DNA from: Sanguinoderma infundibulare
Taxonomy: Eukaryota > Basidiomycota > Agaricomycetes > Polyporales > Polyporaceae
NCBI GenBank assembly: GCA_032821775.1
Contig: JAVLRN010000007.1
Location: 496,001-560,000 of the forward strand
Length of the DNA: 64,000 bases
Direction of reading: 5' to 3'
In this document: positions 20,714 to 32,944 of the stretch, piece after piece
Layout of the letters: each line of letters starts with the position of its first letter
Numbering within the stretch: the stretch's first letter is position 1
Program-made: the position numbers and the translations under genes
The notes under the pieces: model-generated
Told to the model about the DNA's origin: nothing
Databases searched by the model: none
Seen by the model: the letters and a program-made list of their open reading frames with translations, nothing else

Positions 20714-23480
20714 CTACATGGCGGTCTTGAACCTCTCAAGCTCGCCATCCGGCAGCTGGCCCTCTTCTCCCGTCAACTCGAACAGCTCCAACTTCCCCTT
20801 CTCGCAAACCAGGCTCAGCCTCCCGCTCGTCCCATGCCCCTTAACGAGCCGCTGTACCTCCTTCAGCAACTCGACAAACTGCGCGATACTCTTCTGGATC
20901 TCCTCCCTTTCCGCGATGCCCATGAACTCGGGCGATTCAAGTTCCTGTCGGATGACTCTCTCGAAGTTCCCGCTCTGGTGGACGGCGACGAGATGAGTGG
21001 GAGTCTGGGTCAGGAAGAGCTGCAGGAAGATATCCTCGCTGCTCGTGCGGTCTGCGAACCTGATGGAGCGGGTCGCGAGCTCCAGGATGGAGGACTGAGG
21101 GAGGAGTGTGCCTGCGCGGACGACGGTGAGCTCGCCATTTATCACAGAGGCCTCTTCGTTCTGCGCTGCGTCCCCGGTGACGCCCCACGCGGTCGGGTCG
21201 TCTGCTGGTAGCTCCCAGCCTGTCTCTGCAGGTGGAGGGACCGGGTCGGGAACGTCCGTCTTCCCCGCGCTCGCCTGCTTGTTCTTCGTAGTGCGGGAGG
21301 GCAGCAGCGGCGTGTCCCACGAGGTGTCGTCCGCGCCCGCGCCCGCCCACAAGGCAGCCTCCTTCTCGAGGTCCAGTGCCTCGGCCTTCATCTCCATGTT
21401 GTTGCGCGGAGGAACCAGTGGCGCTAGTGTTGTTTCTGCACAGCCCCAATCGTCTGCCGTGCTCCCGCCTGCCCATAAGGCCGCCTCGTCCTCGACTGTG
21501 AAACTCTGGCGTGCTGGGGCGATTGTAGTCTCGCTGGTTACGACGGCGGGGGGGATATTTCGAGTTGGCGATAAAATGTCAGGCGGGGTGGCATCTGCTC
21601 CCTGCACGTTTTCTTCAGGCCACAAGGAGTCTGCCGCACCCGCCTCCTCGTTTACATCCGAGTCCACAGCCGCCGATGTAACCTCGGGGATGCAAGCATC
21701 GACTTCGAAGCGAACGACCATCTTCAATCCGCCAATGTTCTGTGCACATCTCATCAAGTAAGTGATGCCCCGGACCAATCGCGCGAATCATCTACTCACA
21801 TACTGCACGATACGATAGTGTCCCGCGCCGTTCTCGCACCCTTGCGCAGCCGTCGTAGCTTCGCGTTCGAAGTTCGCGCGACAACCGCCCTTCGGGGCGA
21901 CAACGACTTCGCGCGCGCGAGCGGCCCAGCGGTGCATGAGCACGGTCTTCGCGCCCCCAAGCTGGAGGTCGATCCGGAAGTCCTTGCGCGGGTCCCATTC
22001 CGGCGCGATCGGGATATCGCTCCCCTCCCTGCGTTCGCTTTGGTCGCTCGTCAGACCCTTGGGGCTTGTCTCGCTTGTGGTGCTGGAGATCTGTATGGTC
22101 TCTGTGTTCTCTGGTCCCGGGTCCCGGATCCAGCGGAGGAGCTTCCGGAGGTTGTTGCGGTCGGTGACGAAGTCGACCGTCCCCCAGTCGATCGCGTCCC
22201 GGTTGTCAGCAACGTCCACGTCGGGAGCAAGGGCATCTACCGCACGAAAGAGCGGGATGAGCGTGGACTGGTTGGCCATGTAGTATGCGTCCTCATGGAA
22301 CATTCTGATTAGGTTGTCGAAGGGGACCTTGAATGGCATCGCACGATCCAGCCATTTGCGAGGCGACCCTACACGATTCTCAGCGAAAGCTCAAGACGCC
22401 GCGCGCACTGCATGGCTTACCTGGAACGATGATAGTCGGGGTACGCTCCTTGACCCAGGTGTACGAGCTGATGCATCGGAAATCTTCTAGTGTGGTTGGT
22501 TTGTTGACGTCCGCGACGTTTGGCGTAGCGAGCTCCACGATCGCTGGTTCGAGGATGCTCTCCCTCATGTCGCGCGCAGGCGGGAGGTTGTCTTCGATGG
22601 GTTGAGAGTCGTAGTGTCTCTCTCTGGTTCTCCAGCCACCTCCCTCTCCACGTCCACGTCCGCCACGCCACGGCTTCCCGCTCCCACGTCCTTCGCCTCT
22701 GTCTGACCCCTCGAAGTTGCCTCGCCCGCCCCCGCGTCCGCCGAGCCTTCCCCGTGTGCTGAAAGCGCTGTGGCGCCATCCCCGTTCTCCGCGACCGCTC
22801 TCGTCGGACGCCTGGCTACGCGCGTCGCCGACGTTCGAGCGATTATCGTTCTCTGGCCCTCCAGCTCCCTGGTTACCGTTCTCGCGCCCGAACCACCCAC
22901 CGCGCGTACTTCTGCCCCTTCCTCTGTTAGTGTTCTGTTGGCCGTTGCCGTTCTGGATGCCTTTCGAAACCGTAGCGCCCGGAATAGGGTTGGCGATCTG
23001 CGTGCCGGACGTCGCTGGGGCGGCGGGGATCAGCGCCGGTTGAAAGTACGCGTTCCGGAACCCATCGAATGGCGCGAAGAACGGCACGGGCATAGTGGGG
23101 TAGAATGCGGCTTGGATCGGGAATGAGAGAAGGGGCGCGTATTGGCCGCGACCGCGCGGGACGAAACCACCTATACCTCGTCCTGCCCCAAAACTCCAAC
23201 CCGCCGGTAGTCCTGCGTTAGGATGGATGACGGGTGTAGACCCGTGGCGCGCCCCCGCGCCTCCGCCGTTCTTCGTTGGACCGCTGTTGTGTACTCCAGC
23301 AGGACCGGCTGGACTGCCGTCACCCTGGCCAGCCTGGGTGACCACACCGCGTCCGTCCTGGTTCATCTTTACGCCTCGTCCCCGTCCAGGCGGTCCACCG
23401 CGTCCTCTGCCCTGTCCTTCCCGTCCTCCGCCTCGTCCTCCGCGACTCTTCGATAAGGCTTCGTTGGAAGAGTTGTTCAT
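20714..23480 (-). CDS. conserved fungal protein with RGG-rich N-terminus
   Basis: Three exons (22421-23480, 21800-22368, 20714-21739) splice in frame to about 884 residues. Residues ~10-320 are glycine/arginine-rich with many RGG/RGRG boxes (GRGGGREGQGRGRGGP near the start), typical of RNA-binding, methylatable, phase-separating regions. From ~330 a conserved globular part begins: ISSYTWVKERTPTIIVPG, SPRKWLDRAMPFKVPFDNL, WGTVDFVTDRNNLRKLLRWI, FRIDLQLGGAKTVLMHRW, GHYRIVQYN, LKMVVRFEVDACIP. An acidic linker with two DEAALWAG/KEAALWAG-type repeats follows, then a C-terminal helical segment (EIQKSIAQFVELLKEVQRLV, GRLSLVCEKGKLELFEL). Homologues are widespread in Agaricomycetes; automatic names for them are not informative as far as I recall. 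Function unknown, RNA link inferred from RGG. A shorter paralogue lies at 25.7-27.3 kb. Confidence 0.8.
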
Positions 23481-24093
23481 GTCGAAGAGATCCTGAGGGT
23501 TACCAAGAAGCTAGAGCGAAACTCGCTATGCCCAACTGAGCTAGCTTGGATATATAAGACGTGCTTCGGAGCGCACGACGCAGCACAGAAGCTGCCGTGG
23601 CGCACTGTGCACTGCGGTAGGCGGCAGCTGAAGAGTTCATGACCGCGAACCTTAGCAGCATGAATGGCAGGGACGCACACGGGCAGCTGCAGCACTCCGA
23701 TGCCGCACTCACCTGGCCTCGGCGTCACCCATCGATAAGGAAACTCACCAGTCTTTTAGAGGAACCGCTTCTGCAGGGGCGACTGCGTGGACCAAGGTTT
23801 TCCATTCAAGGACCCACGTTTTTGCTGCACCGTTGCAACTTGCAACGTTGGGACGTAACTCGCTGCACGCACGCGCAGGCACTCGCCAATTATCTGCAGA
23901 TAGGAAGATCGAGACGCAATCGCAGGCACACACGGTGCGACAGTGCACGGGATGGACAGCTGGAACAGGGTGACTGGCACCCGTCGATTTTGGTGTACTA
24001 TCTAGCAAAACACATGCGAAGGCCAGGCGACAGCAACCCTGCCTAATATCCCTATCCCACTGACGACGTCGAGGGCGGAGCACGAACAGCGCC
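23481..24093. other. intergenic upstream of the RGG-rich gene
   Basis: No gene supported. A TATA-like TATATAAG lies at about 23553-23560, in the upstream region of the leftward RGG gene. Confidence 0.35.
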
Positions 24094-24630
24094 CTAGTTC
24101 GGAAGCGCGTTGATCTGCTGCTGGAGCTGGCCATAGACGGTTGAGACGGCTGGGCAGCCGACACCAGGGCCGTTGAGGTTCTGGAGGGTCGAGAGCAGCG
24201 TCGCGATACGCGCTTGCTGGTCAGCCTTGGAGTTGGTCGTCGGGAACGGCGCCGCGATGGGCGGGTTGTTGATCATGTGGCCGGCGTTGACGTTCGCGTT
24301 CAGTGCCTAGGGGTGCAAGCCGGTCAGCGCGAGTTTCGCGGGATACAGACAGGGCGAATGCGTACAGCGATGAACGAGTCGCGCGACGGGGGGCACGTGC
24401 AGGGGATGAGCTTGCCGCCCAACCCGACACAGTTACTACAAGCACTCGATTAGCCCGTCGACTAGGTTTCGCACAGCATCACGGACGTACCCAGTGCCGT
24501 CGGGGCTCGCACCCTGCTGGACACCGAAGTCCGGGACGAGAGCGGGGTCGACGTCGCGCTTCTGGAAGGGCGCGGCCTGGGTAGCGGCGAACGCGGCGAC
24601 GACGGAGAGGATGATGGTGGTGACCTTCAT
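24094..24630 (-). CDS. small secreted protein, copy 1
   Basis: Exons 24491-24630, 24366-24435 and 24094-24306 encode 140 residues. Residues 1-19 are a signal peptide (MKVTTIILSVVAAFAATQA); a possible Kex2-like KR follows at about 24-25. The mature part has NCVGLGGKLIPCTCPPSRD, then ALNANVNAGHMINNPP, ARIATLLSTLQNLNGPGVGC and the end VYGQLQQQINALPN, so few cysteines and a conserved C-x-C-P-P core. This pattern belongs to a small secreted protein family common in wood-decay basidiomycetes with no known function. A TATA-like TTTTATACG lies upstream (about 24795). The last exon is almost identical to that of the paralogue at 44.15 kb although the first exons differ more. Confidence 0.8.
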
Positions 24631-25654
24631 GATGATGAGATGTGTCGTTAGATAGAGAGCTTAACGAAGCTAGATAGCAAGACGGGCGTCGAAAAAGGGA
24701 GCGTAAGGAGTGTGCTGCGAGAGGATAGTACGCCCTGCGTAGAGAGAATAGAAAAGTTCCAGCTGTCGAAGGACTCTCAGCCTGGACCAAAGCCTTTTAT
24801 ACGTCTGCTCTTCCGAGGCCACTGCCACATGTTTGTCGACTATCAGTTGGTGGCCTGGGCGTGAGACCGGAAGGTTTCAGGGACAACGAGCCGTGTCGAT
24901 GTGGGGCGGTCCACGCATCAATGCACAGAGAGATCATGATGGTTGGAATGCTGTACCCTGCTGTACCTCGCCATCGACAGACCGCAGAGTCCAGACGGTG
25001 CGAAACCTGCCGTACGAAGCACATGGAATGATAAATGATTGGCCTGAACAATGCTCCCAACAACTGATCGACACGTTACGGACTGACTTCGATACCTTTG
25101 AGCCTGGGGTTCGCATCAAATCTTCTCGGACCTGTGCTCGTTGCTTACCATCCCAGAGAGCCCGATGTCCAATGACTCAGAGATGCTCGTTGAACTCGTG
25201 GTGGGCAAAGGTACACGTTAATCATTGATTCATTCATGTACTGTCCCTTTAGACACAGGAACTATGTATTATGGGCGGGGGGACGTGGAATGATGGCACG
25301 GCGGAAACCTATGGCGACCACGGGATAGCGCTGAAAATTGCAAATCAGCTAAGCTATATATGCGTATCAAGTGGGGCATCACACACCTGTGCATCGTTCT
25401 TCTATATCTCGATCCGGGGTGGTTGCCTGCAAAGTAAAACACACCCTGACTGGGGTGCCTTACTGACATCTGCGGGACAATGGCCGCCAGATTGAACCAG
25501 TGCACCGAGGGTTGCACAGCAAGTAGAAGTTAGAACGGCTGTCAGCATTTCTCAGGATAACATGGAACCGCCGCTGGAAATCACATACTTGTGGTAATGA
25601 GTGTAACTTTAGAACTCTGTGAAACTTCGACGCCGGAGCGTCGTTACTTATTGA
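24631..25654. other. intergenic, nothing recognised
   Basis: Apart from the small secreted protein's promoter, no gene or repeat is supported in this ~1 kb. Confidence 0.4.
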
Positions 25655-27251
25655 TTAGAAGCCGAACCGCACGAGCTCGCCATCAGGCAAACAGCCGACG
25701 TCGTTACCGTCGCCGCGCTCGAACGCCTCCAATCGCCCGCCGCGGCAGACCAAGCTGAGCCGTCCGCGGCGGCCATGCTCCGCGACGAGCTTCTGAATCT
25801 CCTGGAGGAGATGTGTTAGTTGTTTCAGGACCAGCTGCATGCCCTTGCGCGCCGCGATGCGCTCGAACTGGGGCGAGTTCAGAGGACGCGTGGTGACGGT
25901 CTTGAACACCCCGCGTTCGTGGACCGCGAGGTAGTGCAGTGGGGTTTGCGAGAGGAAGAGTTGGGTGTACGTCTCCTCCCAGTTATGGTGCTCAGCGCCT
26001 TTTGTTGAGCGCGTCGAGATTTCGATTATGGAGGATTGGGGGAGTTGGGTGCCGCCGCGAACGACGGAGACGACCGCGTCTGGGTCGTCCAGGGACGTCG
26101 GATGGGGCGGGGAGGGGGGACCGGAGTTGCGCGCTCGTGTCCGGCAGGTCAACGAGAGGCCGGCGAGGGCGTCGGAGAGGTCGTCCGCGCCTCCAGCGTT
26201 GTTGCGGTCGGTAGCTGTGGGGCGGACGCGGGCGTCGACTTCGAAGCGGATGACCATCCGAAGGTCGCCTAGGTCCTAAGCATCACATCGCAATGGACGT
26301 CAACACAAGGAATACAGCGGACTGAGAGGATCAAGATAAACTACCCACGTATTGCACAATGCGATAGTGGTCGGAACTTGATTCACACCCTGGGGCCGGG
26401 GTAGTCGCGGCCTTCTCAAAGTTCATTCGACAGCCGAAGTTGGGTGGGGTAACGTACTGGCATGTTCGGGTGTCCCAGCGCTGCATGAGGATGGTCTTCG
26501 CGCCGCCTAGCTGGAGGTCGATCCGGAATTCTTGGAGTTTCGATGAGGGTAATCCGGCGTCACCGTTGATTTCAGGCCCGGCGCGTTCACGTTGCGAGTT
26601 GGAGTGTTTGATCCAGCGGAGAAGCTTGCGGAGGCTGCTGCGGTCGGCGACGATGTCGATGGCGGGCCAGTCCATGGAGGTGTCCGCGTTGTCTTCTGCG
26701 ATGGCGTCGACGGCGTGGAAGAGGGGGATGAGAGGCGAGGACGAGGAGGAGCCCATGTGGTATCCATTCGGATCAAAGACTTGGAAGCCTTCGTCAAACG
26801 GCACACGGAATGGTGTAGAACGATCACACCAGATGCGCGGGGAGCCTATGTCACAATGCAATGAGCAACACGCAGCGCCGCATATGCGAAACGACGCGCC
26901 TGGTACTAGAATCGTTGGATGAGGAGCATCCAACCAGTTGTAGGAACCGAGATATTTGAAGTTCTCGATCTTGATTGGGGACGTTGTCACATTGTCGATG
27001 ATGGAGGGGGCCATAAAACACATCAGAGGATGTGAGAGCAGACCTTCGGTGACGTCGGCGTCAGGAAGTAGGTCGGGCTCGGTGTTGGCGGTGGACTGGG
27101 TGATGGTGTTGAGCTGCGGAATAGGATAGGTACGGCCGGCGGCCCTCCCGCGACGACCATGGTAAGCTGACCTAGCGTGCATTGAGAAAAATACATAGAA
27201 TGGGGTGACCGAGGGAGAGGATGTAAGGGAGCTCGATACGGAAGTCAGCAT
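25655..27251 (-). CDS. short paralogue of the RGG-rich conserved protein
   Basis: Shares the globular part of the gene at 20.7-23.5 kb: YLGSYNWLDAPHPTILVPG, SPRIWCDRSTPFRVPFDEGF, DWPAIDIVADRSSLRKLLRW, FRIDLQLGGAKTILMQRW, HYRIVQY, LRMVIRFEVDARV and the C-terminal LVLKQLTHLLQEIQKLV and GRLSLVCRGGRLEAFE. It lacks the long RGG region; only a short HGRRGRAAGR remains near the start, and the acidic repeat linker is gone. Start uncertain (27251, or 27182 closer to HGRRG). One GT-AG intron lies at 26276-26348. Between VPG and SPRIW sit 54 in-frame bases where the paralogue has an intron; here the donor reads GCGCGT, so this is either a GC-AG intron or a retained 18-residue insert. About 490-507 residues. 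Confidence 0.75.
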
Positions 27252-28296
27252 CTTGGTCGGCTTTATGTCTGTGCTCTTCATGTGCTGCAGCGGAGATAGA
27301 GTCTCAGTAAAACACCGCTGGAGGGGTGTACCGCAGCACAACCCCCCTCGACGTGGTTAGACTGAACCGACGGAATCTTTTCCCTGCAAAAGACAACGGC
27401 GAAGGGGGGTCAGATATACCGCAGCACAAGCGGAAATTGGGGTCACTTACTTCACCGCATGAACCCCAATGGGATGAACGAATGGATGTCCGCGGCATTC
27501 ACGCGCGCCATGTTGAACGGCAGAGCGGAATTGTTGGATTCCAGTAATCGATCACTGATGTTGTCGGCACCAGAACCTTCAAACAATGCGCTGCGAACGC
27601 CAGTGGTTTCGCAGTACCATCCGTGGATGCGGCTAAACAGCCTGAGCCTGGGGCCTTGGGCAGTTCATCATGCTCATCTGATGCACAAGAGGTTAGAGAC
27701 ACCGTACTCGAAGATGCGGAGCTCGGGCTCACCTTCGGGAACGAGGACCCAAGAACCCGCCCGAGTCCAAAACACCAACGCGTACGAGTTAAAACACTGA
27801 AAGCTCGGGCGAAGGTATAGTTATCTGTGCAAGACAGGATTGAATTGCACGATAGTCAAGATACAGTACAGGTCTACACTTCGGCGTCCCTGACACGTTT
27901 TCACTCGCAGGCTTTTGCGCATGGAACTCTCTCCATGCAAAGACACTACTAGGGGTATGAGATACCGCAGCACAAGGGGAAGTTTGGGCGACTCAGACCA
28001 ACCATGGAAGTCTCAAAGCCTCATCTCGCTGCGGTGAGCAGGGCTTAGAGAGCTCGTCCTACTTGCTCTATGAAGTGAATGAGTTAGAGACGCTGCAAAC
28101 CGAAGAAGCAAGGTTTTGACTCACCTCCACGAATGCCAACTGGAGAGCACCGAAGAGAATTTTATCGAAGGATAGATGCAGACGGTGAACGAACCCAAGT
28201 CATCTGTACAAGGAAGGACTGGATTGCGCGATAACCAAGAAATAGTACACATCTACACTTCTGCGTGCGCGCTCATTTCAATTCTAGTTTGAGCAC
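27252..28296. other. intergenic with short duplicated blocks
   Basis: The motif TACCGCAGCACAA occurs at 27329, 27418 and 27964. A longer block around 27820-27895 (ending TCTACACTTC) is repeated, diverged, around 28185-28262. These look like old local duplications. Open frames here have no recognisable protein. Confidence 0.5.
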
Positions 28297-29527
28297 TCAC
28301 TTCTCCACCTGCGCTGCAGGCGCAATCCCCGCATCCCGGAACTGCTCGAGCGCGTTCCACGCCTTGCCGGACGTAATGCTTTCCCTCGCCTTCGCCACAC
28401 CATCCTTCAGGTCGCTGGCAATGTCCGCCACCACGAGGAGTGTCGCAGCGTTGATCAACACAAAGTCAAGCACCGGCGCGACGTTCTCGGGAATGTTCTC
28501 TCCGCTCTGCAACAACGCGCGGAACGTTGCCGCGTTTTCCTCTGGGGTACCCCCCACCACCGCGGAGAGCGGGTGCGTTTGGAGCCCGAAGTCGCGTGGG
28601 TGGACGGTACGTTCGGTTACCGACCCGTCCGGGTGCAGCTCCCACAGGGACGTATCGCCTGCGCACGAGATCTCGTCGAGGCCTTCCGCGCCGCAGACGA
28701 CGAACGCGCGTTGGACACCCCCATCGGCAAGCGAGTGCGCGAAGGTCGCCCCGAGCTCGCACTCGGCGACTCCAAGAACCATGCCGCGCGGTCGCGCGGG
28801 GTTGATGAGTGGCCCGAGGACGTTGAACATGGTGCGGTGTCTGCAAAGCGCAGAGGGGGCGGGAAAAGGGGTAAGAACGCGCATATATACGGCAGCAGGT
28901 TTATACGTACGGGAGGGCCTTGCGGTAGGGCGCGATCATGGCCAGCGATAGATGATATTGGGGAGCCATGATGAACGTGAATGGGATGCGGGAGATCGGG
29001 AGCGGGGCGTCCGCAGAAGGAGGGGTGAAGTAGCAGCCGAGCGACTGAAGGAGGTCTGCGGACCCCGAGGACGAGGTCGACGCGCGACTCCCGTGCTGAC
29101 ACGGTCGGGGATGGCGTCAACTCGCGCCGAACGGAGCATGTATGCAGCTTTTACGCACCTTGACCACTCGGGCACCTGCCCCCGCCGCGACGATCGCGGC
29201 GGTCGTGCTCACATTGAAGGTATTGTGTCCATCTCCGCCCGTCCCGACGATGTCGACGACGAAATCCTCGTCGATCCCCTCTATCGCGGCCTTTAGTGCG
29301 CGTGCGCGAAGGACGTTTGCGGCGGTCGCGAGGTATTCAGGTCTGCGCTCGACGCGCTCGATGTGGAGCGCCGTGAGGAAAGAGCCGATCTGGACCGGAA
29401 GAACCGTGTCGGGGGTAAAAACGCACTCGAGAGCGAGCTTGAGGTCCTCTGGTGTGAAGTACTCGGGTGTCTTGACGAGTTTGCCGAGGAGCGATTTGAA
29501 GGTGTCCTGGGAGATGGGTGGGGCCAT
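28297..29527 (-). CDS. TRP4: anthranilate phosphoribosyltransferase
   Basis: Catalyses transfer of phosphoribosyl from PRPP to anthranilate, the second step of tryptophan synthesis, in the cytosol. Exons 29159-29527, 28911-29095 and 28297-28840 give 365 residues, the normal length. The PRPP-binding loop GTGGDG lies at residues 95-100, followed by [15 protein letters not shown] is rebuilt exactly across intron 1 (usual KHGN). Further blocks: [37 protein letters not shown] and [16 protein letters not shown]. Start at 29527 puts a typical helical N-terminal domain ([18 protein letters not shown]) in place. No lesion; single copy. Confidence 0.93.
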
Positions 29528-30100
29528 GGTGGGAGATGTGGAAGATGCGGATGACTCCAGTGCGCCCGCCGAGGACTGGGGAAAACCCACCGCTGGCCAT
29601 CCCACCTATATGTACGTCCTCTGGAGCCCGAGTTCGGGGGTTTATTGAGGTCGTTCAACTCGTTCCGTTCTCATCGCTGGTATGGTAGTCTCATCGCGCT
29701 GATGGACGGGGGATGGAGCAAGGTTGAGTTGCCGGCAGGGTTGTCGACCAGGCTGCAATCCGCTCAACACCGGGGAATTCGTCTAGATGTGTGCGATGTC
29801 ATTGCAGAGTGGATTCTCCACTGCTCTCCACAGGGCTCTCCACTGGAGAATGCTGAGGGCGACGGCGGCGGTGGACACTGGACAGCGCCTGGGAGTGACG
29901 GGCGGGCGCGTCGGCGGCGGTGGGAACGGCGGCTGTGGTTGCCATCTGAAGAAACAACACCAAACACACTCTTTAGTCCCCACCACCACCGTGTCCGTCG
30001 TCCTCGTCCTCCTCCCCATCGCCCTCGTCGGCGCCCTTCCTTAGTTTCTCCTAATCAGCCCACTCGCCGCCGCTCACGACAGCTTGTCATCGGTCTCGTC
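29528..30100. other. intergenic between TRP4-like and ROT1 genes (divergent)
   Basis: The two genes diverge from this ~570-bp stretch, so it holds both promoters. A plus-strand frame is open from 29645 into ROT1, but it shows no conserved protein before the ROT1 signal peptide and looks like GC-rich 5' leader. Confidence 0.5.
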
Positions 30101-31305
30101 ATGGTCATCGCCTCTCTTCTCGCCCTCGCCCTCGCGGCGATTCCCTCCGCGCTCGCGCAGGACTACAGCGCAGCCCACAATGTCACTCCCATCTCCGGAA
30201 CCTGGAGTTCAGGATCGAAGAAGGTTATCACTGGCCCTGTGAGTGGTTTTTTGTGCGCATACAGCCCGCGATTGACCGTTTCTAGGGCTTTGCCAACCCG
30301 GCGAACATGACATTCGACTACCCCCCCGTTACTGGTGTGTCGTACGCCTTGTGAGTGGTTTACTACTGTCATCACGGATCCCTTTCTTAATGTGGTATTC
30401 CTGCTTGCAGTACCGACGATGGATTCTATGAGGTTGCTCGTTATCGGTTCAACAGCAACGGTACGTCGTCTTACACCATGCTTTTGCGTGCATGCCATCG
30501 TGTCTGGCGGTGGTCGGGTCCTGCAACGAAGCTTTCCGTCACAATTTTCTTGTCCGCGTTAAGCCCCCCGCATGCGAACACGCAGCCAGCGGGACGAGTA
30601 GGTGCTACGGCCTTCGCTTTGCTTACCGAAGTTCCCCCGGATGCCAGGCGACGGTCTCGTCATCGCATCCCAGAATGGGCAGGATGGCTCGTGTGCTGTG
30701 GCATGCCGTCGGCGGACAATGTGCTTGTGGACCTGAATCGTCGTCGGAGGTGCCACGGTCCTCGTCTGCACATCCCAGGATCAATGCTAATTTTAGCGCA
30801 CGCCGAAATGCTATTTTGGCATAAATCTGCGTTGTATCCAGTCGCTGACGCACGCTTATATCCAGGTTCATCACCGAATTGCATCACTGGAGTCCTTAAC
30901 TGGCACCACGGCCACTTTACATTCAACCCGAACGGCTCGATTACCCTGAACCCGTTCGGTGACGGTTACCAGCAAATCCAAGACCCTTGTGCTGCCGAGT
31001 CCAACTTCATCGAGGGCTACAACGACACGGAGCTCTACCAGAGCTGGCAGATCTTCACGGACCCGGTCGATGGTCCCAAACTGCACCTGTTCCAGTTTGA
31101 CGGCACGCCTGTCGCGCCTCTATTCCAGGTGTACTCGACCGCGAACATGCTACCCACGCAGCTGCTTCGGAACGTGACGCCAACGATCACCGACCAAAGC
31201 GCAGCGCTCTTCGTACAGAACAGCGCACCGCGATGGACTCCTGGCGGGGTGACCTCGATGGTGTCGGGCGCATTCGCCGTCAGCCTCGCGTCGCTGCTTC
31301 TGTAG
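30101..31305 (+). CDS. ROT1: ROT1-like ER chaperone
   Basis: Homologue of yeast Rot1, an ER membrane protein needed for cell-wall (beta-1,6-glucan) synthesis and folding of glycoproteins. Exons 30101-30238, 30286-30350, 30411-30460 and 30866-31305 give 230 residues (yeast 256). Signal peptide ~1-20 (MVIASLLALALAAIPSALA), then ISGTWSSGSKKVITGPGF, the family core YEVARYRFNSN and SSPNCITGVLNWHHGHF, then SITLNPFGDGYQQIQDPC, FIEGYNDTELYQSWQIF and a hydrophobic C-terminal end (SGAFAVSLASLLL) serving as tail anchor. The frame is only continuous if the third intron (30461-30865, 405 nt) is removed; this is far longer than any other intron here. Confidence 0.9.
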
Positions 31306-32944
31306 ACGGGATCGGGATCGGACCATGGTGACTATCTATTTCGCACACGCACATCGCTCACGCTGTTCTCCTCATTGTCATCCTCTCTCATCTACATCTT
31401 GCCTTGCCCTTTTGCACGTTACCGTCCTTACCACCCACTAGTTTGTACGCTCCGCAGTGGTATTCCTCACGCTAGGGCACACGCGTTTTTGCCTCTCCGT
31501 TTCGAGTACTGCGCGGGTCGGGCGTGCGTACGTACGTGATTAGCCGACGAGCATCACACCTTGGCACAAAGACACTTTCTGCATCGTCTCATGTTCAAGT
31601 TCATACGTATACGATACCCACCGTACGTACTGCGCGTTCTGTCGACCATTGCATACATCCGTGTGGCCAGCGGGCTTTATGACCAACACGCACTGTATAA
31701 TCTTCTGCAGTCTAAAACTCTGTCATTTTTAGCCGTATCCTGAGGTGAAAAGGTGACGTCCTGTCCTCGTAAGGACTCCTTGTGTTCGTGCTGAGTTGGC
31801 AGATAAGGCGGAGTTGGCTCACCTCCGTCATGCATACGTAGTGCCTGCGCGAGGCATACGTCTGTGGCCCACTGCATGACGTTGTCTGTCTGGCGAGGTC
31901 TCGCCCGCCCAAGCAACGCCCAAGCGTGTTTCGGAGACGGCGGAGGAGGGGTGGCAATGTCGATGTTGTTTCGCTGCGAACGATCCCACCAATTTGAAGA
32001 CAAACCTTAGTCATGTTCAAGAATTGTATCTTGAAAGGCAACGGGCTAGCCAGTGCATGGAGTTCGTGGAGGCAAGGCTGACCAGCTGGCGTCAACTAAA
32101 ATGCACGGACAGCCTCTGGCGAGACCCCTCTGCGAAGTCGTGACCTTGCCTGGGCTCATCCGAGGCGATCTCACACAAAGGTGAGAAAAATTGAGGTGAC
32201 CAAGACAGTGGCAAGAAGATGGGAGAGGGTACGCATATCTTGCATGTGCTAGCCTGAGGGTGGTGTCCTCCGGTCTGCTATGTTCGAGGTTCCTTTGGAG
32301 CGTTACCATGCGAGATAGCCACTTACTAGTACCCAGTAGCAATGCAATGTCGACGTGTGCTACCAGAACAATTGCACTTGACAGCGAGAGCTCTTTTGTA
32401 TGAATACATGATACGGTGACGATGTTCCGCACTTGTCTATCAACTGCCATGACGACAGTGAGTTGCAAAGACTTTACGCCGATTCACGAGATCGGGGTAC
32501 TGACCTTAGCGTTTCTTGATGACCTGGATCGATGGACGGCACCACAAGTACTGCGAAGGCTCCTCCTTGAAACCACTAATACTACGGCGTGGACGCAAGC
32601 AATGGATAGGGAGATTAAGCGAAAAATGCTAGCCTTATCTTACCTCATTTACTGAAAGCTGCTTAAAGACGCACCTGAGCTATATCTCGAGTCCAGCGGA
32701 AAGGAGGACGGCAAGTGTCAAATGGGGCGTATCAAGAAGGTGTGTCCGCGGGAGAGGCGTTGTCAGTCATGCATCGCTTACATTAGTAAAACCTTGAGCC
32801 ATATTTTCTAAGATCTGTCTTTCGTCGTGGGGATAGTCTTTGATCTTATGATGGATCGTCTTTTCGTCGTCTTTTTTCGTCTTACAGCCGTCTTTCCTAT
32901 GCCCTCCGTCTTACCGAATGACTGAATTACGACGCGATGATATG
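31306..32944. other. gene-poor stretch
   Basis: About 1.6 kb with several open frames (31677-32003 and 32046-32468 minus; 32416-32655 plus), none with recognisable motifs, codon pattern or neighbours. GC is lower than in flanking genes. I see no repeat ends. Confidence 0.4.

Noticed and set aside
22717..23496. Plus-strand Pro/Arg-rich frames
   Set aside because: Antisense of the RGG-rich exon; composition effect only.
29645..30100. Long plus-strand open frame leading in frame into ROT1
   Set aside because: It lacks any conserved protein; the ROT1 signal peptide starts cleanly at 30101, so upstream is leader/promoter.
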